From a virus, in IMG/VR virus record IMGVR_UViG_3300031539_000191, positions 1 to 31,066 of that record: a stretch of DNA of 31,066 nt. One strand, given 5' to 3'. The notes under the pieces are model-generated. The model saw only the letters and a program-made list of their open reading frames with translations, did not search any database and was not told the DNA's origin. Of the stretch, positions 1 to 7,189 are shown piece by piece; the stretch's first letter is position 1; every line of letters starts with the position of its first letter. The translations under genes were made by a program, and so were the position numbers.

Positions 1-2
1 GC

Positions 3-215
3 GGGGGGCGGCACTGGCCACCGACGGCGGGGCTGGACCCGTGGGCGGCGAGGAAAGGGCTTGATCCGTTCCTGGTGGCGCGGGCGATTGGGAGGCGGGG
101 AGGGTTGGTGCCGAGGCGGTATTTGCGGGGGGCGTTGGAGGAGAATTTGGGGCGGATTAAACGATTGTTAGGGAAGATGGGGGAGGAGATTCGGGGGAAG
201 TGGGATAGTCAGTAG
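3..215 (+). CDS. head-tail connector, HK97 gp10-like, C-terminal part
   Basis: Only the last 70 codons are in the window; the reading frame is open from the left edge and ends at TAG 213-215. The visible tail reads LVPRRYLRGALEE followed by a basic helix. This resembles the C-terminus of HK97 gp10-type connector or tail-completion proteins, where a conserved proline-arginine segment precedes a helical end. Such proteins act at the head-tail joint, and the position just before a tail-terminator-sized gene fits. The stop codon lies inside the first unit of a 7-bp tandem repeat that fills the following gap. The family call rests on a short segment and on gene order. Confidence 0.5.
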   Translation, partial: GGRHWPPTAGLDPWAARKGLDPFLVARAIGRRGGLVPRRYLRGALEENLGRIKRLLGKMGEEIRGKWDSQ

Positions 216-272
216 ACAGTAGGCAGTAGACAGTAAACAGCAAAGAGTAAAACGTAAAACGTAAGGAGTAAG
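210..272. repeat. 7-bp tandem repeat (CAGTAGA type), nine units
   Basis: Nine consecutive heptamers start CAGTAGA, CAGTAGG, CAGTAGA, CAGTAAA and drift to ACGTAAA and GAGTAAG. The stop codon of the connector gene lies in the first unit. The same family recurs at 3034-3068 and, as CAGCGGT, at 1860-1887. Confidence 0.85.
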
Positions 273-282
273 CATGGCATTG

Positions 283-376
283 CCCCGCACAGAGTGCGGG
301 ACTGCGGCCAGGATAGGGACCGCGGGTTGATGGAGTAGACATGGCCTTGCCCCGCAAAAGAACGCGGGACTTCGGC
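283..376. repeat. two copies of a CCCCGC/GCGGGACTTCG hairpin repeat
   Basis: Two related copies (283-307 and 350-376) each contain CCCCGC, a short loop and GCGGGACT(T/G)CGG. They are preceded by near-identical ATGGC(A/C)TTG text. The element recurs at least ten times in the window, in gaps and inside genes (10371-10395, 24927-24998, 25158-25182, 27680 region, 28441 region, 29315-29360 and others). CCCGC and GCGGG can pair as a small hairpin. Confidence 0.75.
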
Positions 377-409
377 CGCCGAAGTTGCGTTGTGGAGAAG
401 GAGTAACAA

Positions 410-823
410 TTGGCCTTGCAGGATGCTATTGACTGGGTGCAGGATACGATTGGGGGGCTGGATGGGATCCGGGCGGCGCCGCACGAGCCGACGGAGAGCA
501 TTAAGGTGTTCCCGTTTTCGCGGGCGTACGCGAGCGAGGGTGTGATCGAGGTGGGGGCGGTGGGGACGGATCGGGCGCTGCACACGATCGTGGTGGAGAT
601 CCACGTGGCGCGGACGGACCTGCCGAGGGATGTGGCCAAAGCAATGCCGTATGTGGACAGTGTGCCGGCGGCACTGCTGGCGGATCCGAGGCTGGGGGGG
701 ACGGTGAGCACGTTTGGGTCGATCCGGTATCGGTTTATGCCGATGCAGGTGGCGGGGCAGGATACGATCGGGTTTCGATTCTGGTTAGAGGGAGTGAAGG
801 TATTGACGGCGACGGCACGGTGA
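410..823 (+). CDS. phage tail terminator / tail completion protein (putative)
   Basis: A 137-residue protein starting at TTG 410 behind a clear GGAGAAGGAG ribosome site; no ATG fits. No catalytic motif or membrane segment is visible. It has alternating beta-prone stretches, such as HTIVVEIHVAR and IRYRFMPMQV, and a hydrophobic C-terminal strand. Its length and position, between a gp10-like connector and the tail tube gene, match the tail terminator or completion protein that caps the tail and joins it to the head. The call is by synteny and fold impression, not by a signature motif. Confidence 0.5.
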   Translation: MALQDAIDWVQDTIGGLDGIRAAPHEPTESIKVFPFSRAYASEGVIEVGAVGTDRALHTIVVEIHVARTDLPRDVAKAMPYVDSVPAALLADPRLGGTVSTFGSIRYRFMPMQVAGQDTIGFRFWLEGVKVLTATAR

Positions 824-838
824 GAAGGGGGGCGAGTG

Positions 839-1720
839 ATGGGGAACCGGCAGGGAAAAAGCACAAATCGCAACGGAAATAACCAAAAGGGGAACCGGTT
901 GGTGTTGTGGACGCAGTTGGTGACGCCGGGGATGGACGATGCGGCGGTGGTGGCGGCGGAGCGGGTGGCGGGCAGGGCGGCGGCGTTGGGGTACAACCAC
1001 CTGGTGCAGGGCTACCGGCGGACGGACGATGCCCGGAACAAGGCGGTGCTGGCGTTGTCGAAGGTGGCGCGGGATGACCGGGATGTGTTGGTGATGCTGG
1101 ACGCGGATCATATGCACCCGATGGACGTGATCGAGCGGTTGGTGGCACACGACGTGGGGGTGGTGGGGGCGATGTATTTTCGAAGGGGGGAGCCGTTTGA
1201 CGTGTGTGCGTTTCGGCGGGGCCCGGATGTCCCGCAACAGGAAGCCCCGCAGGGGCAGGCGGGACAGGCGGGATCTACGAGCGGGCTGGTGGCGGTGGGG
1301 CGGGAGGAGACGGGATTACACAAGGTGGCGGTGGTGGGGACTGGTGCGATCGCGATTCAGCGGTGGGTGTTTGAGCGGCTGATGGAGAAGGGATACGGGT
1401 GGCCGCATTTCCGGTATGCGTATGCGGAGGGGTCGCTGGATCAGCCGACGGAGGATATGTATTTCGGGGCGATCTGTGAGGAGGCGGGGATTCCGCATTA
1501 CGTGGATTGCGATCTGGTGACGCCGCATTTGAGGACGTTGGTGATTGATCGATCCTATGCCGTGGGGTGGGCGGAGGCGCGTGACGATGAGGAGAGGGCG
1601 GGTGGTGATGGGGAGAGGGCAGCCACCCCGGCCCGAACCGCGAAGCCGGGGCGGGCAAGGCGGGCACCCACAAGGGGTGCCCCTACGAATATCATGGCGG
1701 TGGAGGTGGAGGCATGCTGA
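839..1720 (+). CDS. phage glycosyltransferase, GT-A fold (GT2-like)
   Basis: An approximately 293-residue glycosyltransferase of a type common in phage tail modules. The DxD metal/nucleotide-sugar motif is D88-A89-D90 in MLDADHMHP, followed by VGAMYFRRGEPFD. Later come a GTGAIAIQRWVFE segment and a PTEDMYFGAICEEAGI segment, as expected for an acceptor-site acidic residue. It probably decorates a virion or host glycan, but donor and acceptor are unknown. ATG 839 is preferred over GTG 836; a purine-rich AAGGGGGGCGAG lies upstream. Two repeat elements are read in-frame: one at about 1228-1288 between the two halves (GPDVPQQEAPQGQAG) and another near the C-terminus (1662-1687). Both look like later additions to the fold. 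Confidence 0.72.
   Translation: MGNRQGKSTNRNGNNQKGNRLVLWTQLVTPGMDDAAVVAAERVAGRAAALGYNHLVQGYRRTDDARNKAVLALSKVARDDRDVLVMLDADHMHPMDVIERLVAHDVGVVGAMYFRRGEPFDVCAFRRGPDVPQQEAPQGQAGQAGSTSGLVAVGREETGLHKVAVVGTGAIAIQRWVFERLMEKGYGWPHFRYAYAEGSLDQPTEDMYFGAICEEAGIPHYVDCDLVTPHLRTLVIDRSYAVGWAEARDDEERAGGDGERAATPARTAKPGRARRAPTRGAPTNIMAVEVEAC
1662..1687. repeat. palindromic interspersed repeat ending GCCCCTACG
   Basis: First of about nine copies of a short inverted repeat with GGGC on one arm and GCCC followed by CTACG on the other. This copy lies inside the glycosyltransferase coding sequence. Other copies are at 8076-8102, 22597-22623, 23022-23047, 25990-26015, 28251-28275, 28859-28884, 29507-29527 and 31043-31066. 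Confidence 0.8.
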
Positions 1721-1986
1721 GATATGTTGGAGGCGGGTTCATTGGCGGGGTGCCGGCCCGGGACCTGACGGAGGCGGAGGTTAAGGCGGGCCCCGCTGAC
1801 GGGACAGGTGGTTGGGATCGGGAGGCGTTGGTGGGGACGGGATTGTATGTGGAGGCGGGCAGCGGTCAGCAGTCAGCGGTCAGCCCCGCAGGAGCAGGCG
1901 GGGCGGGCGGTCAGCCCCGCGATACAACGCGGGACAGGCCGGCCAGGGAGAAGGGTGAGAAAGCGCAAATTTCAAATAGCAAATGA
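1714..1986 (+). CDS. small conserved-looking phage protein (YVGGGFIGGVPARDL)
   Basis: A 90-residue product whose ATG overlaps the glycosyltransferase stop (ATGCTGA), so translation is probably coupled. Residues 1-48 contain YVGGGFIGGVPARDLTEAEV and end LVGTGLYV. I recognise this pattern from small phage proteins encoded just before the tail tube gene, with no known function. From residue 49 onward the protein is a translation of repeat DNA: CAGCGGT heptamers (1860-1887), CCCCGC hairpin repeats and CAAAT heptamers holding the stop. The original gene probably ended near residue 48 and was extended by repeat insertion. Confidence 0.6.
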   Translation: MLRYVGGGFIGGVPARDLTEAEVKAGPADGTGGWDREALVGTGLYVEAGSGQQSAVSPAGAGGAGGQPRDTTRDRPAREKGEKAQISNSK

Positions 1987-2007
1987 CAAATATCAAATAT
2001 CAAATAC
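1966..2007. repeat. 7-bp tandem repeat (CAAATxx), six units
   Basis: Six heptamers CAAATTT, CAAATAG, CAAATGA, CAAATAT, CAAATAT, CAAATAC. The stop codon of the preceding gene (1984-1986) lies in the third unit. The same family recurs at 24663-24683, 25600-25641, 28381-28415, 29278-29305 and 30109-30150. Confidence 0.85.
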
Positions 2008-2029
2008 CGGAAATGAGGAGGGATAGACG

Positions 2030-3031
2030 ATGGGTGTGAAGGCGCTTCGGAAGATTCAGATGGGGTTGGAGACGACGGCGGGAACGGCGGTGCCGGCGAC
2101 GACGATCTGGCGGGGGACGGGGACGATCGAGGATCAGCGGGAGATCCGGCGGATCGATGAGGATGTTGGGGTGCTGCAGCGGGTGAACCGGACGGCGACG
2201 CCGAAGTTGCTGGCGGGGCTGGCGATGGACGCGGTGCCGGCGACGTTCGAGCAGCTGCCGTATATCCTGGAGGCCGGGATCAAGCAGGTGAACACGGGGG
2301 CGGCGGATGGGGCGGGCAGCGGGCTGATCTATGCCTACACGATGCCGATCACGGCCGCGAACACGCTGTCGTATTACACGATCGAGGGCGGGGACGACCA
2401 GCAGGCGGAGGAGATGGAGTACGCGCACGTGCAGTCGTTCGTGATCGCGGGTGAGGGGGCGGATCTGGTGACGATGGCGGCCCAGTGGGTGGGGCGGCAG
2501 GTGAGCCTGTGCTCGTTCACGACGGGCCAGTCGATCCCGACGGTGGAGGAGATCCTGTTCGGGAAGGGGTCGGTGTGCATCGATGCGGCCGGCGCGATGG
2601 GGACTACGCCGAAGTCGGGGACGATCCTGGGGTTCGAGTTGAACGTGGCCAACACCGGGGTGCGGCAGAAGTGGCCGGCGGATGGGCTGGGCACGTTTTT
2701 CTCGTTTATCGTGACGGTGCCGGCAGAGGCGACGTTGCAGCTGACGTTCGAGCACGACGGAACCGGGGTGGCGGAGAAGGCGGCGGCGGTGGCGGAGACG
2801 CCACGAGCGGTGCGGCTGAGTTTCGACGGATCGGCGCTGACGACGGCGGGCACGACCTACACCTACAAGACGTTGCAGATCGATGCCTGGGGCTACTGGG
2901 ATCCGTTCTCGAAGATCGACGAGCGGGATGGGAATGACATCGTGACGGGGACTTTGCAGCTGTGCTACGACCCGACGGATGCGAAGATGCTGGAGATCAC
3001 GGTGGTGAATGAGCTGGCGACGTTGACGTAA
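2030..3031 (+). CDS. major tail (tube) protein
   Basis: A 333-residue soluble, beta-rich protein starting at ATG 2030 with a GAGGAGGG ribosome site about 8 bases upstream. It begins MGVKALRKIQMGLETTAGTA, and long strand-rich stretches follow with many T/V/A residues and no membrane segment. This is the usual look of siphovirus tail tube subunits in the phage_tail_2/TTP class, whose N-terminus carries the GxETTxGTAVP pattern of a 'sees the template as a target' protein. It lies before the tail assembly chaperones and tape measure, the canonical position. It would polymerise around the tape measure to form the tail tube. Confidence 0.75.
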   Translation: MGVKALRKIQMGLETTAGTAVPATTIWRGTGTIEDQREIRRIDEDVGVLQRVNRTATPKLLAGLAMDAVPATFEQLPYILEAGIKQVNTGAADGAGSGLIYAYTMPITAANTLSYYTIEGGDDQQAEEMEYAHVQSFVIAGEGADLVTMAAQWVGRQVSLCSFTTGQSIPTVEEILFGKGSVCIDAAGAMGTTPKSGTILGFELNVANTGVRQKWPADGLGTFFSFIVTVPAEATLQLTFEHDGTGVAEKAAAVAETPRAVRLSFDGSALTTAGTTYTYKTLQIDAWGYWDPFSKIDERDGNDIVTGTLQLCYDPTDAKMLEITVVNELATLT

Positions 3032-3033
3032 GT

Positions 3034-3068
3034 CAGTAGTCAGTAGACAGTTGTCAGTAGACAGAAGG
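3034..3068. repeat. 7-bp tandem repeat (CAGTAGA type), five units
   Basis: CAGTAGT, CAGTAGA, CAGTTGT, CAGTAGA and CAGAAGG start three bases after the tail tube stop codon. Confidence 0.8.
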
Positions 3069-3076
3069 GGATGGGG

Positions 3077-3105
3077 TTGACTGTGGGGCGAAAGTGTGGT
3101 ATGAT
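3077..3105 (+). promoter_or_regulatory. sigma70-type promoter of structured leader 1
   Basis: TTGACT (3077-3082), a 17-base spacer and TATGAT (3100-3105) match the housekeeping consensus closely. The spacer ends GTGTGG, as does the matching promoter at 14201-14229, so the two promoters look homologous. The predicted start is near 3112, exactly where the structured leader begins. Confidence 0.75.
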
Positions 3106-3111
3106 GGTGGC

Positions 3112-3285
3112 AGACTCGCAAAAGTTTGATGGACGGGCAGTGTTTGTGCCGGTGCCCCACAATCGAATACCGGTTGCGGTCAAAGAGCCGCGTGGCAGAC
3201 AGCCTGTCCTGACTTTTGCGAGTCCAGCTGGCACATCTGCCACGTGGCTCTTTGCATTTCCAGGACAGAAAGGACTCGCAAAATG
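3112..3285 (+). ncRNA. structured 5' leader RNA 1 (candidate translational switch)
   Basis: About 171 bases separate the predicted start from ATG 3283. Segment 1 (3114-3125, ACTCGCAAAAGT) is complementary over 12 bases to segment 2 (3212-3223). Segment 2, shifted by two bases (3214-3225), is also fully complementary over 12 bases to segment 3 (3272-3283, GGACTCGCAAAA), which contains part of the ribosome site and the A of the start codon. A second helix of 18 pairs including one G-U (3182-3199 with 3236-3253) brackets segment 2. Pairing with segment 1 would make a pseudoknot, while pairing with segment 3 would hide the start. A small hairpin (GGCA/TGCC near 3136-3149) and a core around 3150-3181 are shared with leader 2 at 14236. 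No known RNA class was recognised. Confidence 0.7.
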
Positions 3286-3513
3286 AACATGCAGTCGATC
3301 AAGTATGGTTTGGTTACCCTCAGTTTCCATGCGGGGGACTGCCATCTCCTGGCAGAGGCGTGTGAAACAGCCCTTGAGAACGAGGCCGGATGCGAAAGCG
3401 AAGCGGACGTGCTGCGCCTGGAGGCGATGGGGGCGGCGTTTCAGGCGGCGGCGATCGCTGGCGATTTGCAGACGGAGATGGTTCCGGGGGGGGACGTGAT
3501 GGATCATGAGTGA
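3283..3513 (+). CDS. small protein controlled by leader 1
   Basis: A 76-residue acidic protein with no recognised family. The start is ATG 3283, with an AAAGGA ribosome site; a second in-frame ATG at 3289 is possible. The sequence is mostly helical, with four acidic-rich turns (LENEAGCESEADVLRLEAMG) and a cysteine in each half. Its end overlaps the next gene (ATGAGTGA), which couples it to the tail assembly chaperone. Its 5' region is the structured leader, the same layout as the 83-residue gene at 14405. The two proteins share only a weak D-x-LRL/A-x-FMA-like stretch, so homology is unproven. Confidence 0.6.
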   Translation: MNMQSIKYGLVTLSFHAGDCHLLAEACETALENEAGCESEADVLRLEAMGAAFQAAAIAGDLQTEMVPGGDVMDHE

Positions 3514-3832
3514 TCCGAAAGGGGGCGACGAAATGGTGAAGCAACAGAAGTTGGTGTTTGAGGTGCCGGACGATGATACGCCGAGCTTTCTGCGACGGCA
3601 ACGGCAGGGGATGGCGTACTTCCAGAGGCTGGAAACGGCGGGAGCGGACCCAACGCTGATAGATGAGGTCATTGAGTTCCTGTTGCCCTGCGTGACCCAG
3701 CCAAAGGATCGGGACGAGGCGCGAGAGGCGCTTCTGGACGCCAGCAAGCGACAGTATATGGATCTGCTGGCAGCGGCCACCGGCGGTGCCGTAGAGGACC
3801 CTACGCCAGACGAGAGCGAATCGACGAAATAA
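3506..3832 (+). CDS. tail assembly chaperone (gpG-like)
   Basis: A 108-residue acidic protein that sits immediately before the tape measure, where siphoviruses carry the G / GT tail assembly chaperones that hold the tape measure before tube polymerisation. It contains LVFEVPDDDTPSFLRRQRQG, a helical middle (IDEVIEFLLPCVTQPKDRDEAREALLDASKRQYMDLL is spread over residues 50-90) and a low-complexity acidic tail. The -1 frame is open across its stop codon into the 49-residue gene at 3862, as expected for the GT pair, but no clear slippery heptamer is visible. Confidence 0.65.
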   Translation: MSDPKGGDEMVKQQKLVFEVPDDDTPSFLRRQRQGMAYFQRLETAGADPTLIDEVIEFLLPCVTQPKDRDEAREALLDASKRQYMDLLAAATGGAVEDPTPDESESTK

Positions 3833-3861
3833 ATCGAATCGTTCATTGGAGCAGGGGTGTC

Positions 3862-4011
3862 ATGGGCGTTCAACCGCCGGCTTACGCGCTTATCTGTGAG
3901 GCAGCGAAGGAATGGGGTATACCACCGTGGCAGGTTGAGGCAGAGTGCACAGCCTACTGGTGGAAGAGGTGGCTCAGATATCGGATGGGGGGGATCAAGG
4001 CAATGAAGTAG
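3862..4011 (+). CDS. second tail assembly chaperone segment (GT-like small protein)
   Basis: A 49-residue frame starts at ATG 3862 behind GGAGCAGGGG. It encodes EAAKEWGIPPWQVEAE and a tryptophan-rich, basic end (YWWKRWLRYR). A W-G-I-P-P-W motif near the start is typical of the short ORF between chaperone and tape measure in many phages. The frame is -1 relative to the preceding gene and stays open upstream of its ATG. It may therefore be made alone, by reinitiation, or as a frameshifted extension. It is followed at once by the tape measure start. Confidence 0.55.
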   Translation: MGVQPPAYALICEAAKEWGIPPWQVEAECTAYWWKRWLRYRMGGIKAMK

Positions 4012-4012
4012 T

Positions 4013-7000
4013 TTGGCCGAAACGCTAGAAATTGTCATCCGGGCAACAGATAAGACAGCCGGCGCGTTAAAGACGACTCGCGGGGACGTTGCTGGTCTGG
4101 AAAAGGAGACCAAGAGCGCGTCCCAAAGGATGGTCTCCGCCTTTAAGCAAATTGGTGCGGCCGCAGCGACTGGCCTTATCGTCCGTAGTGCCGTCCAATT
4201 TGGCAAGGCCAGTTATGATGCGGCGGCCAGAGTCGAACAGCTGGGCGTAGCCACTGAGAACCTGGCCAAACAGATGGGCAGCAGCCGGAACGCGATGGTC
4301 AGCGCCATGCAGGCTGCCTCCAAGGGCACGGTTGACGAGATGGCGGCGCTGGAAGCCGCCAACAAGGCCATGATGTTCGGCATCGTGCAAACCGAAGGTG
4401 AGATGGCGGAACTGACGAGCATCGCCATCACGCTCGGTTCAGCGATGGGCATGACTGCCAAGAGGTCAGTCGACGACCTCACCACGGCGCTGGGGCGCAA
4501 CTCCTATCAAATCCTCGACAACCTAGGCATCAGCCTGAAACAAGCGGATGCTGAACGGCGATACGCGGCATCTATCGGCAAGACAGTCGACCAACTCACC
4601 GAAGAAGAAAAGGCACAGGCATTCCGGGCGGCGGCGATGATCGAAGGCCGCAAACGGATGGAGGAGCTGGGGGGGATCACTGAAACCAACGCCCTGAAAG
4701 CAGAACGGCTTGATGCGGCTTGGGCGGATTTCCACATTACGTTTGGACGACTACTGCAAGTGATCGGGGGCGGCATTGACCCGATCACGCGATTTGTGAA
4801 CAAACTCAGTGAAGGGGCTGAGGCGTGGGGCTACGTCATAGAGGTGGCGGCGCCAGCCATAGCGCAGTATTTGGGGCTGGCGAAGGCCGAAGATATGGCC
4901 ACGCAAGCGTCTCAGGCGCGAGCATCAGCGCTGTACACCCAGCTCATCCCGGCTGAATACTCGCTGGCGCAGGCGATGCTCAACACCGAACAGGCAATCA
5001 TACGTCGCACGGGCGCGATGACGCAAGAGATGGAGCGTTACATCCCCTTCGCCCAGGAACGAGCCGACGCGATCATTGAAGGGTTGAACGAAGAAAAGCT
5101 GGCAGCGGAAGATACCGCCGAGGCGGTGGCCCAGGCAGTTGAGAATCAAATACTGGCCTATCAGAACCTGCAATCGGGCTATGCTGATTACGTGCTCGGG
5201 GTGCAGGGGCTGCAGGAGGGGCTGAGAGCTGGGCAGGCCAGTACTGCGTCGAGCATTGCCGCTGCTGAAGCCCAGGCGAATGAGGGCCGGGCAGCGGCAG
5301 GTGTGCGCCTGACCGAACAACTCGTCAAGAATGAGGAGGATCGGGCCGACGCCATCCACCGGGTTATGGAAGGGGCCCACGCGCGGAGCGCCGAGCAGAA
5401 TGCGGCAGACCTGCAGTGGTGGAACGACATCTACGATCAGAAAGAAACTGACCTGCGCGCGGCCTACGACGAGCAGAATGCCGCCATCGATGAGAAATTG
5501 ACTGAGCGCACGTCCGCGCTGGCAACGGCAGACGCTAACCGAGCTGGCAAAGAGAAGGAGGCCATGGATGACCTCAAGCTGCTGGCCGCGCTGACGGTGA
5601 TGGAAACCTCCGGTGAGTTGGTTAAATTCACCGGTGGGATGGCCACTTCGGCTGAGGAAGCTGCCAAGCTGATTGAGGCTGGAATTCTGCCGGTAACGGA
5701 TACGATGGCGACAAAGTTGGGGCGGGTCATCTCTGGACTGGATACCCAGGCCACAACCATGACCCGGCAGCAGGGTGTGAATGCCACCACGATGGAGGGG
5801 GTATTCACGGGGGCGTTTGCCAGGACAACCACACTGGCTGAGGCAATGGGAGCGACCGGGTTTACAACCGGCACCAAAGTTGCCAGTGGGTTCGAGGCGG
5901 CGCAAAGCGCCGCTGGACAGCTGAAGGTCGCGTACGATGACTTCCTGACAACTTTCGAGGATACCATCACCGCGATGCCAGCCGTGGTAGAGGCGATTAA
6001 GTGGGATGAGGTGGGCGAGAACATTCTCCTGGGCATTAAGGAGGGTGTTGAGGAAAAGCGGGGCGAATTGCTGGAGGCGATCAGGCAGACTGGAGAGGAA
6101 GCCTATCGCGTGATGATGGAGAGTATTCAGGCACAGTCTGCCTCTAAAAAGTTTATGAAGGTCGGCCTCGCCATCGCCCAGGGCGTGGCGGTGGGAATTG
6201 AGAACAGTGCCACGTTCATCAGCGATGCCGGGCGGACGGTGCTGGATCGGTCCTTCAAGTCGTGGCTGAGCTTCATGAAGCTTGAGTTGGGCAAGGGTTC
6301 TGGCGAACTGAAACAGATGTTGTGGAAGCTGACGGACAAGACGCTCAACTACCTGGTGGTGAGAAGCGGTGAAACGGCGGGCGAGGCGATGCAGCGGGCG
6401 CTGGACAAGATCATCGGGCAGGTGGCAGCATTCAGTCCGAGAATCGCAAAGCACCTGGCGCTGAGTCAGGGAACGCTGTTCGAGATGCTGGGGGAACAGG
6501 CGGGCACGGTGGTGGGATTCGGGGGGGGTGAAAAGTTTGCAGCCTTGATGAGCGCGGCCGGCGTGTTCGGCGGGCTGGGAGGGACGGCGGGCAGCCTGTT
6601 GCAGGAGCGGCGGCTGGGGCCGATCCAGGAGACGATCCGGGCGCTGGAAGAGCAACTGGCGCTGATGCAGGAGCAGGGGGCATCGCTGGAGGATCAGGCG
6701 AAGGTGGTGAAGGCGCTGAAGGAGGAGCGGAAGGAGGCGGCGTCGATCGAGCGGGATATGGCGGCGCTGGCGAAACAGCAGGCGGATCTGCAGTTCATCC
6801 AACAGCAGAGCAACCTGATCCAGATGATCAAGGACAACGGGTTGAACGTGAAAAACATTTTGGGAGGGTTGAAGCTGGGGCTGGATGCGGACTTGCAGGG
6901 GCTGATCCAGGCGATGACGCGGGCGATGCAGGCGATGATCGGGGCGGCGGAGAAGGAGTTGGGGATCGCGTCTCACAGCAAGAAGGGCTTTGCGCTGGGT

Positions 7001-7189
7001 CGGAATTTCATCGAGGCGATGGGCATCGGAGCCCTGGAGGCGGTGCCGGCGACGGCGATGGCGATGGGGGGAGCGGCGGGGCAGGTGACGAATATCAAGA
7101 ACTACTATTTCGAGCCGCATTATTCGACCCGGCAGTCGCCGAGCAGTTTGATGCACGATATTGCGGTGTTGAGGGTGATGGAAGGATGA
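4013..7189 (+). CDS. tail tape measure protein
   Basis: A 1058-residue protein and the largest gene here, as usual for the tape measure that sets tail length and helps DNA ejection. The N-terminus (IVIRATDKTAGALKTTRGDVAGLEKETKSA) and the following helical region with LGVATENLAKQMG and LTTALGRNSYQILDNLGI match phage tail length tape-measure domains. Residues about 340-500 and 860-930 are long charged coiled coils. Hydrophobic stretches occur near 45-60 and 600-650. The start is TTG 4013, two bases after the previous stop, with no strong ribosome site, so translational coupling is likely. Codon choice changes near nucleotide 6300-6500: the upstream part is mixed, and the downstream part is G-ending like the neighbouring genes. 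This suggests a recombination seam. Confidence 0.9.
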   Translation: MAETLEIVIRATDKTAGALKTTRGDVAGLEKETKSASQRMVSAFKQIGAAAATGLIVRSAVQFGKASYDAAARVEQLGVATENLAKQMGSSRNAMVSAMQAASKGTVDEMAALEAANKAMMFGIVQTEGEMAELTSIAITLGSAMGMTAKRSVDDLTTALGRNSYQILDNLGISLKQADAERRYAASIGKTVDQLTEEEKAQAFRAAAMIEGRKRMEELGGITETNALKAERLDAAWADFHITFGRLLQVIGGGIDPITRFVNKLSEGAEAWGYVIEVAAPAIAQYLGLAKAEDMATQASQARASALYTQLIPAEYSLAQAMLNTEQAIIRRTGAMTQEMERYIPFAQERADAIIEGLNEEKLAAEDTAEAVAQAVENQILAYQNLQSGYADYVLGVQGLQEGLRAGQASTASSIAAAEAQANEGRAAAGVRLTEQLVKNEEDRADAIHRVMEGAHARSAEQNAADLQWWNDIYDQKETDLRAAYDEQNAAIDEKLTERTSALATADANRAGKEKEAMDDLKLLAALTVMETSGELVKFTGGMATSAEEAAKLIEAGILPVTDTMATKLGRVISGLDTQATTMTRQQGVNATTMEGVFTGAFARTTTLAEAMGATGFTTGTKVASGFEAAQSAAGQLKVAYDDFLTTFEDTITAMPAVVEAIKWDEVGENILLGIKEGVEEKRGELLEAIRQTGEEAYRVMMESIQAQSASKKFMKVGLAIAQGVAVGIENSATFISDAGRTVLDRSFKSWLSFMKLELGKGSGELKQMLWKLTDKTLNYLVVRSGETAGEAMQRALDKIIGQVAAFSPRIAKHLALSQGTLFEMLGEQAGTVVGFGGGEKFAALMSAAGVFGGLGGTAGSLLQERRLGPIQETIRALEEQLALMQEQGASLEDQAKVVKALKEERKEAASIERDMAALAKQQADLQFIQQQSNLIQMIKDNGLNVKNILGGLKLGLDADLQGLIQAMTRAMQAMIGAAEKELGIASHSKKGFALGRNFIEAMGIGALEAVPATAMAMGGAAGQVTNIKNYYFEPHYSTRQSPSSLMHDIAVLRVMEG

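Noticed and set aside
119-127. Exact match of spacer GTATTTGCG in the connector gene
   Set aside because: With 18 spacers and about 62 kb of both strands, several 9-base matches are expected by chance, and no partner spacer matches nearby.
2000-3160. 386-codon antisense frame opposite the tail tube gene
   Set aside because: Arg/His/Pro-rich shadow with no motif or ribosome site. The sense gene is well supported.
3112-3283. HDV-like or other self-cleaving ribozyme in leader 1
   Set aside because: The helix order is pseudoknot-like, but P1 and P2 strands are too far apart and catalytic core motifs are not seen.
4925-7156. 743-codon antisense frame opposite the tape measure
   Set aside because: The sense frame has clear tape-measure features. 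The antisense product is Arg/His/Leu-rich shadow sequence, typical of high-GC coding DNA.
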